Shown here: piece after piece, positions 37,312 to 45,417 of the stretch
Layout of the letters: every line of letters starts with the position of its first letter
Position numbering within the stretch: the first letter of the stretch is position 1
Source: Vreelandella neptunia
Lineage (GTDB): Bacteria; Pseudomonadota; Gammaproteobacteria; Pseudomonadales; Halomonadaceae
Assembly: GCF_022489065.1 (NCBI RefSeq)
Contig: NZ_JAKVTW010000001.1
Coordinates: forward strand, 744,001-808,000
DNA length: 64,000 bases
Reading direction: 5' to 3'
Position numbers and translations under genes: made by a program
Notes under the pieces: generated by a model
What the model saw: only the letters and a program-made list of their open reading frames with translations
What the model was told of the DNA's origin: nothing
The model's database searches: none

Positions 37312-37422
37312 AATTTCTCATATTGCTGGTGTAATATCGATGTGTGTAAATAGCTGCTCACTTGCTTACTATCTATGTCCATCCTACAGTCAAATTAATT
37401 TAATAAATAAGAAGAGTTCAAA

Positions 37423-38388
37423 ATGGAAGCTGAAAATTGGAAAGATGATGTACTGAAATTCATAGGAGGTTACGTAGAGCATGATACAGATTTGAATTCT
37501 TTGCGGCTCTTATTGCTTAAGAATAAACCAAGTTGCTTATATCGATATAGGTCAGGAAGTAATTTTGACTTGGATGCCTTAAAAAAAGGCTATGAGTGGC
37601 TTTCTTATCCTGATGATTATAATGATCCTTTTGACGCTAGAATGTTTTATGATACTGAAGAAACAATATTGCCAGCACTAAATAATCACTTTAATAAAAC
37701 ATTAGATCCGCAATCTAAGGCTATGATTGAGGTTCTTACTGGCAATAAAGAATTAGACATATATGGCGGTCGACCAGACAAGCAGGTGATTGAAAAAGCT
37801 AGAAAATTACATGGATTGAGGTTTTCTTCAATGGAAAAGCTATGTGAAGATTTTGCTGCCCATTGTAAAGATAGAACTGATAATCTCGAGTCCCACATGG
37901 ATAAAAAGATTAGAAATATGTCGTTAATATGCTCTTTTACTACACATCATTCTAACCATTTAATGTGGGCGCATTATTCAAATTCATATAAAGGATTTTG
38001 CTTGGAATATAATTTTTCTAAATTTTTATTAAATGATGGTTTAATTCTTCCAGTTTCTTATTATAAGAGCCCGCTTGATGTAACAGATTTGCTTATAAGA
38101 TCTGGGCTTAAAGAGAAAGGAGCTATGCATAGAGCTGCAATAGGAAGCGCTTTGGTCAAAGGGACTGCATGGGAATATGAAGATGAGTGGCGTTATATCA
38201 GCTATTCAGAAAAAACAACTAGGGAATTAAATGGTTTGCAACTGAATAGAGTTCTTCTTGGCTGTAATGCTAGCGATGAACTCACTAATAAAGTTGTTGA
38301 AATATGTAAGAATCGAGGTATTGAAGTGGTCACAAAAAAGCGATCATCTATTTCTTTCGACTTAGTCGATGGCGAGCGCTTAGCATAA
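37423..38388 (+). CDS. DUF2971 domain protein
   Basis: A 321-residue soluble protein. The DUF2971 pattern is recognisable: CLYRYRS near residue 40, PDDYNDPFDARMF near 65, ICSFTTHHSNHLMWAHYSNSYKGFCLEY in the middle and WEYEDEWRY in the C-terminal third. Proteins of this family are common in defence islands and mobile elements, but their activity is not established. It lies 111 bp after the helicase-like gene on the same strand and could be co-expressed with it. Confidence 0.75.
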   Translation: MEAENWKDDVLKFIGGYVEHDTDLNSLRLLLLKNKPSCLYRYRSGSNFDLDALKKGYEWLSYPDDYNDPFDARMFYDTEETILPALNNHFNKTLDPQSKAMIEVLTGNKELDIYGGRPDKQVIEKARKLHGLRFSSMEKLCEDFAAHCKDRTDNLESHMDKKIRNMSLICSFTTHHSNHLMWAHYSNSYKGFCLEYNFSKFLLNDGLILPVSYYKSPLDVTDLLIRSGLKEKGAMHRAAIGSALVKGTAWEYEDEWRYISYSEKTTRELNGLQLNRVLLGCNASDELTNKVVEICKNRGIEVVTKKRSSISFDLVDGERLA

Positions 38389-38665
38389 GTCCTGACACCT
38401 ACACTAGATATTACTTGTATGTACTCACTATCAATTTTGAAAGGACAGGCTTTGGTGAGGCGTCTTTCTTTCTTCAGCCACATCCTTATCAAAAGGAAGG
38501 CTACTTACAGTTTTAACATGAAAAGCTTGCGATCTTTTAGGTATATTTCAGCGAACACACCTAGGAAAGCTCTTTTCGTGTTCATTAGGTAGTGATTGAC
38601 AACCCAAACGAATACATTAATAATGACCACACTCAAAAGAACACAATTCAATGGAGTGTGTCGAG

Positions 38666-39277
38666 ATGACTTTTATTCGTGCCTACCTTCGTGCTTCGAC
38701 GGAAGACCAGAACGCTAGTCGTGCTAAGAAGGCTCTAGAAGCCTTTGCCAATAATAAGGGGGCTCGAATAGCTTCATGGTATATAGAGAATGCCAGCGGC
38801 ACTAAAGCTGACCGTACAGAGCTAGCGCGTCTAATTGATGATGCCCAGACGGGAGACATTCTACTAATTGAACAGGTTGACCGCTTAACCCGTCTCACCA
38901 AAAGTGATTGGGACAAGCTGAAAGCAGCTATACAGAGTGCAGGGCTTCGTGTGGTCTCTCTTGATCTGCCAACGAGCCAAGCAGCTATGACAGTAAGCGC
39001 CAGCGATGACTTTACTGGACGCATGCTGGATGCGGTTAATTCGATGCTCATGGATATGCTAGCCGCTGTTGCTCGCAAGGATTATGACGATAGGCGCAGA
39101 AGGCAGGCTGAAGGAATTGAAAAGGCAAAGGCCCAAGGCGTTTATAAAGGAAGACCTGCCGATGAGGTTCTGCATCAGAAGATTCGAGAGCTTCGAGAGA
39201 AAGGCTTTAGTATTCGGAAAACGGCTGATCTTGCTGGATGTGGTGTTTCGACCGTTCAGCGAGCTCTCAAGTCTTGA
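38666..39277 (+). CDS. serine recombinase (resolvase/invertase family)
   Basis: A 203-residue small serine recombinase. ATG 38666 has GGAGTG eight bases upstream. The N-terminal catalytic domain begins MTFIRAYLRASTEDQNA, with the nucleophile Ser11, and includes DILLIEQVDRLTRL. The C-terminal HTH (KIRELREKGFSIRKTADLAGCGVSTVQRALKS) binds DNA. It could resolve multimers, invert a segment or assist excision. Its codon use is less AT-rich than that of the neighbouring island genes, suggesting a separate origin. The final HTH resembles that of the helicase-like protein. Confidence 0.88.
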   Translation: MTFIRAYLRASTEDQNASRAKKALEAFANNKGARIASWYIENASGTKADRTELARLIDDAQTGDILLIEQVDRLTRLTKSDWDKLKAAIQSAGLRVVSLDLPTSQAAMTVSASDDFTGRMLDAVNSMLMDMLAAVARKDYDDRRRRQAEGIEKAKAQGVYKGRPADEVLHQKIRELREKGFSIRKTADLAGCGVSTVQRALKS

Positions 39278-39668
39278 ATATGAAAACATGCTTATGTATG
39301 TGTCTGGCAAGTAATTATGAATTTTAGAAAAAAATTATATAGCAAGTAAGCATTTGCATAGGGCTGTGCTATGTCAAAGCTCTATGCGCTCGCTATGCCA
39401 AAAGCTCAAAATCTGTCCGTGTTCTTGTCCATACCCGCATCGTTATAGAAGGGGGGTGCTTGAAATCTCTGATATGAGTCCAGTGGTCTACAATAAACTC
39501 TAAGAATTTCTAGTGGACGGTTTGAAAGGTATGAATTTTGGTACACATTGGTGATACAAAATGGGTAATGCTGGGTACAATCTGGGTAGCGTACTAGGAA
39601 GTGTACGCTAACAAGTGAAGGCTGAAATTTCTTTGTAAATCAATTGCCAAGGCGCTCGGAAAGATACT
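39278..39668. other. gene-free right end of the island
   Basis: No supported gene lies between the recombinase and the right attachment repeat. The stretch contains the candidate arm-type integrase sites described separately and AT-rich DNA before them. Confidence 0.45.
39539..39588 (+). repeat. phased TGG repeats, candidate integrase arm sites
   Basis: TGGTAC, TGGTGA and three TGGGTA copies start at 39539, 39549, 39562, 39572 and 39583, at roughly 10-13-bp steps. They lie 80-130 bp inside the right repeat. A related GTGATACARAATGG motif occurs here (39551) and 46 bp inside the left repeat (32351), as expected for arm sites of a tyrosine integrase. Confidence 0.45.
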
Positions 39669-39723
39669 CGGTAGTGGTGGCTGCGTGTGCCGGGATGTGG
39701 CTTTTGGGGCTGCCTCCATTTGT
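39669..39723 (+). repeat. right attachment repeat (attR, orphan ffs 3' end)
   Basis: A 55-bp copy of the ffs 3' region with one C-to-T change. The remainder of ffs is absent here. In the RNA duplex the change would replace a G-C pair with a G-U pair, so both versions would fold. Confidence 0.88.
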
Positions 39724-39743
39724 GTGTCGTTTCCAGTCTGTTG

Positions 39744-39794
39744 TGACATAAATTCCAGCCAAAATGACATAATTTGCGGTTTGTCGTGACATAA
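39744..39794 (+). repeat. three spaced TGACATAA octamers, possible transposon end
   Basis: Exact TGACATAA copies start at 39744, 39765 and 39787, spacing 21 and 22 bp, immediately outside the right attachment repeat. A TGTCG sequence stands at 39726-39730. The spacing equals that of transposase-binding sites at the ends of Tn7-like and Tn5053-like elements. No transposase gene or opposite end was found in the window. Confidence 0.45.
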
Positions 39795-40010
39795 CCGATT
39801 TTTGTAGTAATCCTACGAAATGGTTTGGTGTCATGTATAGGCGCAAAGTCTGCCACTCTCGTGTCAAAAATCTCTATAAATTTGCAGCGCAAAAAATTAT
39901 AACTTAATAATTGTTGAGTCTTCGCAGAGGGTTTATGCATCCGCCATTTTTTTAATTTTACCTAGCGGCATAAATAAGAGGCCTATTTGCTGAATTACAT
40001 ATTAAGTTTG

Positions 40011-40385
40011 TTAATTCAATAAATATAAAACTATTAAGGTTCCAACTCCTGCAGCTCCTAATACGTCAAGCGTTTCTATCAACTCAATTTCTAATATTTT
40101 TAATACATTGTAAGAAAAATAGCGACTGAGTAACTGTGATATACCAGTTGACATTACACTTAGTGAGGCGATGATAATCTCTATTTTTTCTATTCCCATC
40201 ATCCATAGAAGAATCGTTAGTAAAGTGACTAAAACAACGCTGGCTCTAAGGGTAGGCCATTCAGCAGAATGAATAGATGTATTGATGCCGCCTACCAAGT
40301 CCTCCGAGGTTGTCATTTTTTTGGGTAGAAGCCGTTTCCAAAAACCTTGGCTGGAGTTAAATAAATGCGATAAAACCATGTGCAT
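40011..40385 (-). CDS. small membrane protein of unknown function
   Basis: A 124-residue frame without a good ribosome site; starts at 40385 or the internal ATG at 40316 (MTTSEDL) are both possible. It has about three hydrophobic segments (SVVLVTLLTILLWMMGI, IIIASLSVMSTGISQLL and LGAAGVGTLIVLYLL). I do not recognise the family. A PmrA-box-like sequence lies 47 bp upstream, so it may belong to the envelope-stress regulon of the neighbouring genes. Confidence 0.4.
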   Translation of the reverse strand: MHMVLSHLFNSSQGFWKRLLPKKMTTSEDLVGGINTSIHSAEWPTLRASVVLVTLLTILLWMMGIEKIEIIIASLSVMSTGISQLLSRYFSYNVLKILEIELIETLDVLGAAGVGTLIVLYLLN

Positions 40386-40431
40386 ACACCAGAATAGTTG
40401 AGCAGGGTGGATAGCAGCTTGACATGGAATA

Positions 40432-40448
40432 CTTAACGATCACTTAAG
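40432..40448 (+). promoter_or_regulatory. PmrA-box-like site
   Basis: CTTAAC-N5-CTTAAG, two hexamers with an 11-bp period, matches the YTTAA-N6-YTTAA pattern of PmrA/BasR boxes. It lies between eptA and the small membrane protein gene. Confidence 0.5.
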
Positions 40449-40454
40449 CATTTA

Positions 40455-42122
40455 TTAATTGGCGAGGCTCCGGCACGTTTGACTAATATCTTTCTTCTGT
40501 AGGTAAACGTCCGTTACTACACCAAGCAAACCCAGCACGCTGTGAAATAAGTTATCGTGCGAGGCGGCTTGATCAGAGACTTGGCGTAAGCAGCTCATAT
40601 CAAGCCCTTGCTGCTGTGAAAATGAACTGGAAAGCCACCACACCATAGGCACATCCGTCTGTTTGTCGGGAGCAATGGCGTAGGGTATACCGTGCAAGTA
40701 AATCCCATTTTCGCCCAGTGATTCACCATGATCAGAGAGATAGATCATCGCAGTTGCGTAGCCATCCTGACGCTTTAACGTCTCAATCACCTGATCCAAC
40801 ACAGTGTCGGTATATAGAATGGCATTGTCGTAGCTGTTGGTAATGTCCTCTCTTGAGCACTTGGCTAAATCCGCGCTGGCACAAGCGGGAACAAAACGTT
40901 CGAAGTCAGCAGGGTAGCGTTGGTAATAGCTGGGGCCATGGTTGCCTTGCTGATGCAGCACAACAACCTGATCAGCTGAGGTATCGCTAATTTGCTTGGT
41001 CAAGGCTTGAACCAGTGCTTCATCCAAGCATCGCCCATCTGGACACAAAGACGCATACTCCTCTGGCGAGAGCGTTTTTGTCGTCACTCCGTCGCAGACA
41101 CCTTTACAGCCTGACTGGTTATCAAGCCAGGTGACCTCTAACCCGGCGTGGGCTAATACATCCAGCAAGGATTCATGTTGCTGAGCATACGATTTAGCGT
41201 AATCGGCACGCCCTGGTAATGAAAACATGCAGGGTAACGAGACCGCTGTGCTTGTACCGCATGAGGAAACATCTGAAAAATTGATAACGTCAGGCTGCTT
41301 GGCAAGTTTGGGCGTGGTTTGGCGTTCATAACCATTTAACCCCCAATTCGCCGCCCGTACTGTTTCGCCCACCACAATGACGAGCAGTGTAGGTTTGTCG
41401 CCCACTTGTGAACTGATACTGGCGTCCTCACCCACTGGGGAGCGCACCGTATTCGCGGAAGCGTGTTGGCTGGAAAGCGCCTGCGCCATCGAAACAATAT
41501 AATTACCTGGAGTAATCAAGTAGCGAAGCTCTTTATTGTTGCGCATGAGCGACGACACATCTTGATAAGATAAGCAGATCGCTAACAGCAATATAGCAGT
41601 GCTGGCAAGGCAATAAGCCGAGCGACGCAACATTGCCTTCTTCCAGGTTGAAGGTGTGATTTTAACGCGCCAAATCATGATGGTTGGCAAACAGAAAAAG
41701 ATGACTAAATGAATCAGTAATCCGGGTGTAAGAAGTTCCTGTGCCTCGTTAGTATCCGTTTGAAGCACGTTGTCTAACATTGAAGTGTCAAAATAGGTGC
41801 CGTAATAGCTGGTAAAGTAACTGACGAAGGCGGCAATCAGAAAAAGTAAGGTTAATAAGGGCTTTACCAGTGTTCGAAAAGCAATGCTAATGAAGGTCAA
41901 ATAGTTAAGGCAGGTTATCACCAAAAACATATTGGCAAAGGTTAGCCACGTCTTTACGTCAAGAAGATCATAGCCAGTAAAAACTTGTTGCCAAAAAGGG
42001 ACATTGTAAAAAGCACTGAATATTACAACCGCCCATAAGACAATTTTCTCCGTGCTAAATAGGGGGCGATAATGCCAAACGGTGTCAACAATTTTTGAAG
42101 GAAGGGACAGCAAGGTGGACAT
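40455..42122 (-). CDS. eptA: lipid A phosphoethanolamine transferase
   Basis: A 555-residue inner-membrane enzyme of the EptA/MCR sulfatase-fold family, which adds phosphoethanolamine to lipid A phosphates and lowers affinity for polymyxin. Five N-terminal membrane helices (to about residue 190) are followed by a periplasmic catalytic domain. Key parts are VVGETVRAANWGLNGYERQTTP, SCGTSTAVSLPCMFS with the nucleophilic Thr and flanking cysteines, VLHQQGNHGPSYYQRYP, and LSDHGESLGENGIYLHG with zinc ligands. It is downstream of a PAP2 phosphatase and dgkA on the same strand, so one operon handles phosphate modification and the resulting diacylglycerol. Confidence 0.92.
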   Translation of the reverse strand: MSTLLSLPSKIVDTVWHYRPLFSTEKIVLWAVVIFSAFYNVPFWQQVFTGYDLLDVKTWLTFANMFLVITCLNYLTFISIAFRTLVKPLLTLLFLIAAFVSYFTSYYGTYFDTSMLDNVLQTDTNEAQELLTPGLLIHLVIFFCLPTIMIWRVKITPSTWKKAMLRRSAYCLASTAILLLAICLSYQDVSSLMRNNKELRYLITPGNYIVSMAQALSSQHASANTVRSPVGEDASISSQVGDKPTLLVIVVGETVRAANWGLNGYERQTTPKLAKQPDVINFSDVSSCGTSTAVSLPCMFSLPGRADYAKSYAQQHESLLDVLAHAGLEVTWLDNQSGCKGVCDGVTTKTLSPEEYASLCPDGRCLDEALVQALTKQISDTSADQVVVLHQQGNHGPSYYQRYPADFERFVPACASADLAKCSREDITNSYDNAILYTDTVLDQVIETLKRQDGYATAMIYLSDHGESLGENGIYLHGIPYAIAPDKQTDVPMVWWLSSSFSQQQGLDMSCLRQVSDQAASHDNLFHSVLGLLGVVTDVYLQKKDISQTCRSLAN

Positions 42123-42146
42123 CGAAAGTCTCTCTGTATGAAAAGA

Positions 42147-42833
42147 TTAATGAACGCTGGGGTGTAATAAGAATCTTGAAAGGACAAAGCTTACGGTCCA
42201 ACAAATCATGACGGTCCAGAGGTCGTGGGAGAGAAAGTGCGCCCCGCGGAACTGTTGAGCGATCCCAAACGTAAGGCCAAGCCCTACACCCAGTGCAAGC
42301 CCTACCCATCGCCATTGGGGCCGTATGGCGGCAAAAAAGAAGTACAGGGCTAACCACGTATATCCTGCGCTGGCATGCCCGGCGGGAAAGCAGGCGGACG
42401 CTGGCATTGAGGAAGGCCGTATGTTGAGCAAGCCAATAAAGTCTCGTGCCCCACCATAGCGCACTAAATCCCACGGGCATTCCATGCTCACCAAGTGTTT
42501 AATCGTTGCTACAAGTAGCGCTGAAAGAAGCGTTGCGGAAAAAAGATATAAAAGTGGGGTGCGATACGCTTTAAGACGCGTCACCACGGTGCTTAGTATC
42601 AATAGGAGGAGTGTGACTAAACCCATCGCCAAGCTTAACCATTTGCCGCCTTTGTGAAGAATGTCTTGGGTAATTAAGGTATCTTTCCACACCCAGGCAT
42701 TACCCTGAAGGGAATATATAAAGTCAGTTATCGTGAAATCTATGGTTAAAATGCTGAAAACTGACATGGAGATTAGAAATAAAACCCATGCGGATGCTAC
42801 AGGTTTGAGAACATTTAGTTGAGCAGCACGCAT
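42147..42833 (-). CDS. PAP2-family membrane phosphatase
   Basis: A 228-residue membrane protein with five or six helices. ATG 42833 has AGGTG seven bases upstream and overlaps the dgkA stop. PAP2 motifs are present though the first is altered: KHLVSMECPWDLVRYGG, then PAGHASAGYTW (catalytic His) and RGAHFLSHDLWT (second His and Asp). Such enzymes dephosphorylate lipid A, undecaprenyl-PP or phosphatidic acid. Next to eptA and dgkA the likely substrate is a lipid A or lipid phosphate; this is inference. Confidence 0.85.
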   Translation of the reverse strand: MRAAQLNVLKPVASAWVLFLISMSVFSILTIDFTITDFIYSLQGNAWVWKDTLITQDILHKGGKWLSLAMGLVTLLLLILSTVVTRLKAYRTPLLYLFSATLLSALLVATIKHLVSMECPWDLVRYGGARDFIGLLNIRPSSMPASACFPAGHASAGYTWLALYFFFAAIRPQWRWVGLALGVGLGLTFGIAQQFRGAHFLSHDLWTVMICWTVSFVLSRFLLHPSVH

Positions 42834-43192
42834 AGCCACACACCTATCATCATAAAAATGGTCATCATGACGGCGGCAGTTCCCATATCTTTTGCACGCC
42901 CGCTAAGTTCATTATGCTCTAGTCCTATACGGTCAATGGCGCTTTCGATGGCGGAGTTAATGTGTTCCACTATCACTACAAGGGTGAGTGAAAAAAACAG
43001 CAACGCTTTTTCTACGGAAGTGACATTAAAAAGAAATACAAACGGGTAGAGGATGAGGAAAAGCATCACCTCTTGTCTAAAGGCAGATTCATTTTTCCAG
43101 CAAGCTTTTAAACCCGATACTGCATTGATATAAGCACGGAAGATGCGTTTAAAACCCGTGCCATTGGGTTTTGATGTAGTTGAGATAGGCAA
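42815..43192 (-). CDS. dgkA: diacylglycerol kinase
   Basis: A 125-residue protein with three membrane helices. The signature EHINSAIESAIDRIGLEHNELSGRAKDMGTAAV contains the conserved Glu, Asn and Asp residues of prokaryotic DgkA. It phosphorylates diacylglycerol to phosphatidic acid, recycling the diacylglycerol that EptA releases when it uses phosphatidylethanolamine. It is first in the dgkA-PAP2-eptA operon and overlaps the PAP2 gene by 19 bp. A weak PmrA-like sequence (CTTAAC-N5-GTTATG) lies at 43241-43257 upstream. Confidence 0.93.
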   Translation of the reverse strand: MPISTTSKPNGTGFKRIFRAYINAVSGLKACWKNESAFRQEVMLFLILYPFVFLFNVTSVEKALLFFSLTLVVIVEHINSAIESAIDRIGLEHNELSGRAKDMGTAAVMMTIFMMIGVWLCVLLN

Positions 43193-43266
43193 GGCAGTAC
43201 ACTCGATAACGTAATAGTAGGATCACTATAAAGTGCAAAACTTAACGAACAGTTATGTACTTTAAT

Positions 43267-44460
43267 TCAGTAACTAGAATACAAATGCTCAGCACTGGGT
43301 GGCGGTGTTACCCACTGTGTTGGTTGGCTTGTTACTGAGGCCGATTGAACGGGAGGCGTTGAGTTTTGTCCGTCAAGATTAGCGCGTATGGCGTCTATTA
43401 CCGTGCTGATCTCTGGGCGCCACAGAATGGTGTCGTAGGCTTCTCGTGGTACGAAAGCGAGTGATTTTTTCTGGCGTACTAGGGAAATGGTGGCGACATC
43501 GAGTGCTGCTGCTAAGTGCATAGGCCCTGAGTCTGGCGTCACGAGTAAACGCGCACGCTCCAAAATGGCGGCAAAGTGGCGGATAGGAAGCGGTGGGCAC
43601 AAGCTGCCATAAAGTGATGACTTCAAACGCTGGTTAATAGGTGTTAAAAGCCTAAACTCCTCCGGTCCAAGAAATACGACATAGCGTATTTTGCGGGCTT
43701 CCATGGCATTGATGAGCAGCAGCCAAAATTCCAGCGGCCAACGTTTGTGTTGATGCCCACCTACGAAGATCGCAATAAAGTCAGTACCTAGTGGGTGGTC
43801 GCTATTAAGGCTGACTTGCTGCTGTATTTTCGTCATTGCGAGGTCGCGCTCCTGCTCTGTTAGCTGGAGCAATGGCCGGTTACGGCAAGCAACACCGAGG
43901 GGACGTGTCAAATTAACGATGGCATCGTAAGCATGTGATGACTTGCTTTCCGCCTCAATGCTGTACCAGCGCTGTTGCCCTTTACGAGAACCCATGCTGT
44001 ACCGTGCCCCTATTAACCGGGTCACGATAAAGCCGCTCGTTGATCCTCCGCTCACTTGTACCGCTAGGTCATAGCGTTGTGCTCGTAAGCGTCGTAATAG
44101 TGCCACACACTGCCAAGGACGGAGAATGGCGGCTCTCGACAGTAAGTAAAAATGATCTATAGGCCGTTGCTGCAACAGTGGCAATGTTTTATCAGTCGCT
44201 AAATAATCTATGCGCGCGGAAGGAAAACGTTCACGAAAAGCATCGATGACCGGGGTGCTGATGAGCGCATTGCCCAGACGAAAATTGGGGCGAATAATCA
44301 GAATTTTTTCTATGCCCACAAGGCTGTCAATAGTTTCTGGTGCAGGCGCTTTGAGAATAAACCGTATGGCTCCGAGTAAATATTGCTTCATTCTTTTTTC
44401 TATAAAACGGGCCATTATTTTTAAATAATAGTTTGTTCTAATGAGTGTTAGTAAGTGCAT
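43267..44460 (-). CDS. glycosyltransferase family 9 (heptosyltransferase-like)
   Basis: A 397-residue GT9 protein with GAGAG seven bases before the ATG. It has the two-domain GT-B layout: KILIIRPNFRLGNALISTPVIDAFRERFPSARIDYLA at the N-terminal donor-acceptor face and FVGGHQHKRWPLEFW plus LLVTPDSGPMHLAAAL in the C-terminal half, the nucleotide-sugar region of heptosyltransferases. It probably adds a heptose or related sugar to the LPS core. The C-terminus ends in a low-complexity Ser/Thr/Pro-rich tail. A PmrA-like box lies upstream. Confidence 0.85.
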   Translation of the reverse strand: MHLLTLIRTNYYLKIMARFIEKRMKQYLLGAIRFILKAPAPETIDSLVGIEKILIIRPNFRLGNALISTPVIDAFRERFPSARIDYLATDKTLPLLQQRPIDHFYLLSRAAILRPWQCVALLRRLRAQRYDLAVQVSGGSTSGFIVTRLIGARYSMGSRKGQQRWYSIEAESKSSHAYDAIVNLTRPLGVACRNRPLLQLTEQERDLAMTKIQQQVSLNSDHPLGTDFIAIFVGGHQHKRWPLEFWLLLINAMEARKIRYVVFLGPEEFRLLTPINQRLKSSLYGSLCPPLPIRHFAAILERARLLVTPDSGPMHLAAALDVATISLVRQKKSLAFVPREAYDTILWRPEISTVIDAIRANLDGQNSTPPVQSASVTSQPTQWVTPPPSAEHLYSSY

Positions 44461-44592
44461 GCTTTGGCTCTCTATTCAGTTAATAGAAAATGATCTGACC
44501 ACGGTAACGACAGGGCAGATTAAAAATGACCGCCATTCAAAGCTCTGATTTGGTTTTGCCCGTGGCGAAAGAGGCAGCTTGAGCCTAAATAA

Positions 44593-44609
44593 CTTAAAGA
44601 AGAGTTAAA
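44593..44609 (-). promoter_or_regulatory. PmrA-box-like site for glycosyltransferase gene
   Basis: On the minus strand TTTAAC-N5-TTTAAG fits YTTAA-N6-YTTAA. It lies 133 bp upstream of the glycosyltransferase ATG. Confidence 0.5.
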
Positions 44610-44694
44610 CAGCGAAAGAAGTTTGCAAAGATAGGGTGGTTGGCTTACTAGTTGAATTCACATGAGTATGTTTTTTGAGAAGTAAGCTGCCATA

Positions 44695-44711
44695 TTTAAG
44701 AAAAGCTTAAG
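44695..44711 (+). promoter_or_regulatory. PmrA-box-like site for the response regulator operon
   Basis: TTTAAG-N5-CTTAAG lies 44 bp upstream of the response-regulator ATG and fits YTTAA-N6-YTTAA, consistent with autoregulation. Confidence 0.55.
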
Positions 44712-44754
44712 TTTTGGTAGCCAAGATAGCGGTTTGTCGATTGAGGGGATCAGC

Positions 44755-45417
44755 ATGCGTGCACTACTAATAGAAGATGACCCCTTGCTTGGGGATGGCA
44801 TCAAGACAGCGCTAGAGCGTGAGGGCTACACGGTCGATTGGTTTATGCTTGGCCGCGAGGCAATTAGTGCTATCGGCAGTGAGACCTTCAGCGTGATTAT
44901 TTTGGATCTTGGACTACCTGATATGGACGGTATGCAGGTATTGCACTTGCTCCGGCAGCAATCCGCTTTGCCAATTCTGATTTTGACGGCCCGCGATGCG
45001 ATGGAAGACCGTATTGGCGGTTTAGATGCTGGGGCGGATGACTATGTGCTAAAACCTTTTAATTTGAAGGAGTTATTGGCCCGTTTGCGTGTCGTTATGC
45101 GACGCGCAGAGGGGCGCGCCTCGCAGATATTGACGCTGGGAGCGTTGAGTATTGATGAAGCTCGTCATGAGGTGAGTTGGCGAGGCAAGGACGTAAAGTT
45201 GGGCCGACGCGAGTATGCCTTATTGTTAGAGCTAGCTAGGCACCCGGACAGAGTGCTATCACGCCCTCGTTTAGAAAATTTGCTTTATGGCTGGGGTGAA
45301 GAGGTAGAGTCCAATACGGTGGAAGTTCACATTCATCATCTGCGTAAAAAGTTTGAAAAAAACTTGATTATTAATGTACGCGGAATTGGCTACCGACTGG
45401 ATAGCCAAGTGCAATGA
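44755..45417 (+). CDS. OmpR-family response regulator (PmrA/BasR-like)
   Basis: A 220-residue regulator; ATG 44755 has GAGGGGA six bases upstream. The receiver domain has acidic pair Glu7/Asp8, phospho-acceptor Asp51 (IILDLGLPDMDG) and the LTARD/LKPF switch residues. The C-terminal winged helix reads LGRREYALLLELARHPDRVLSRPRLENLLYG and VEVHIHHLRKKF, typical of the PmrA/QseB group. It overlaps the kinase gene by 4 bp (ATGA). Boxes of PmrA type near eptA, the glycosyltransferase and itself make these the likely targets. Confidence 0.9.
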   Translation: MRALLIEDDPLLGDGIKTALEREGYTVDWFMLGREAISAIGSETFSVIILDLGLPDMDGMQVLHLLRQQSALPILILTARDAMEDRIGGLDAGADDYVLKPFNLKELLARLRVVMRRAEGRASQILTLGALSIDEARHEVSWRGKDVKLGRREYALLLELARHPDRVLSRPRLENLLYGWGEEVESNTVEVHIHHLRKKFEKNLIINVRGIGYRLDSQVQ

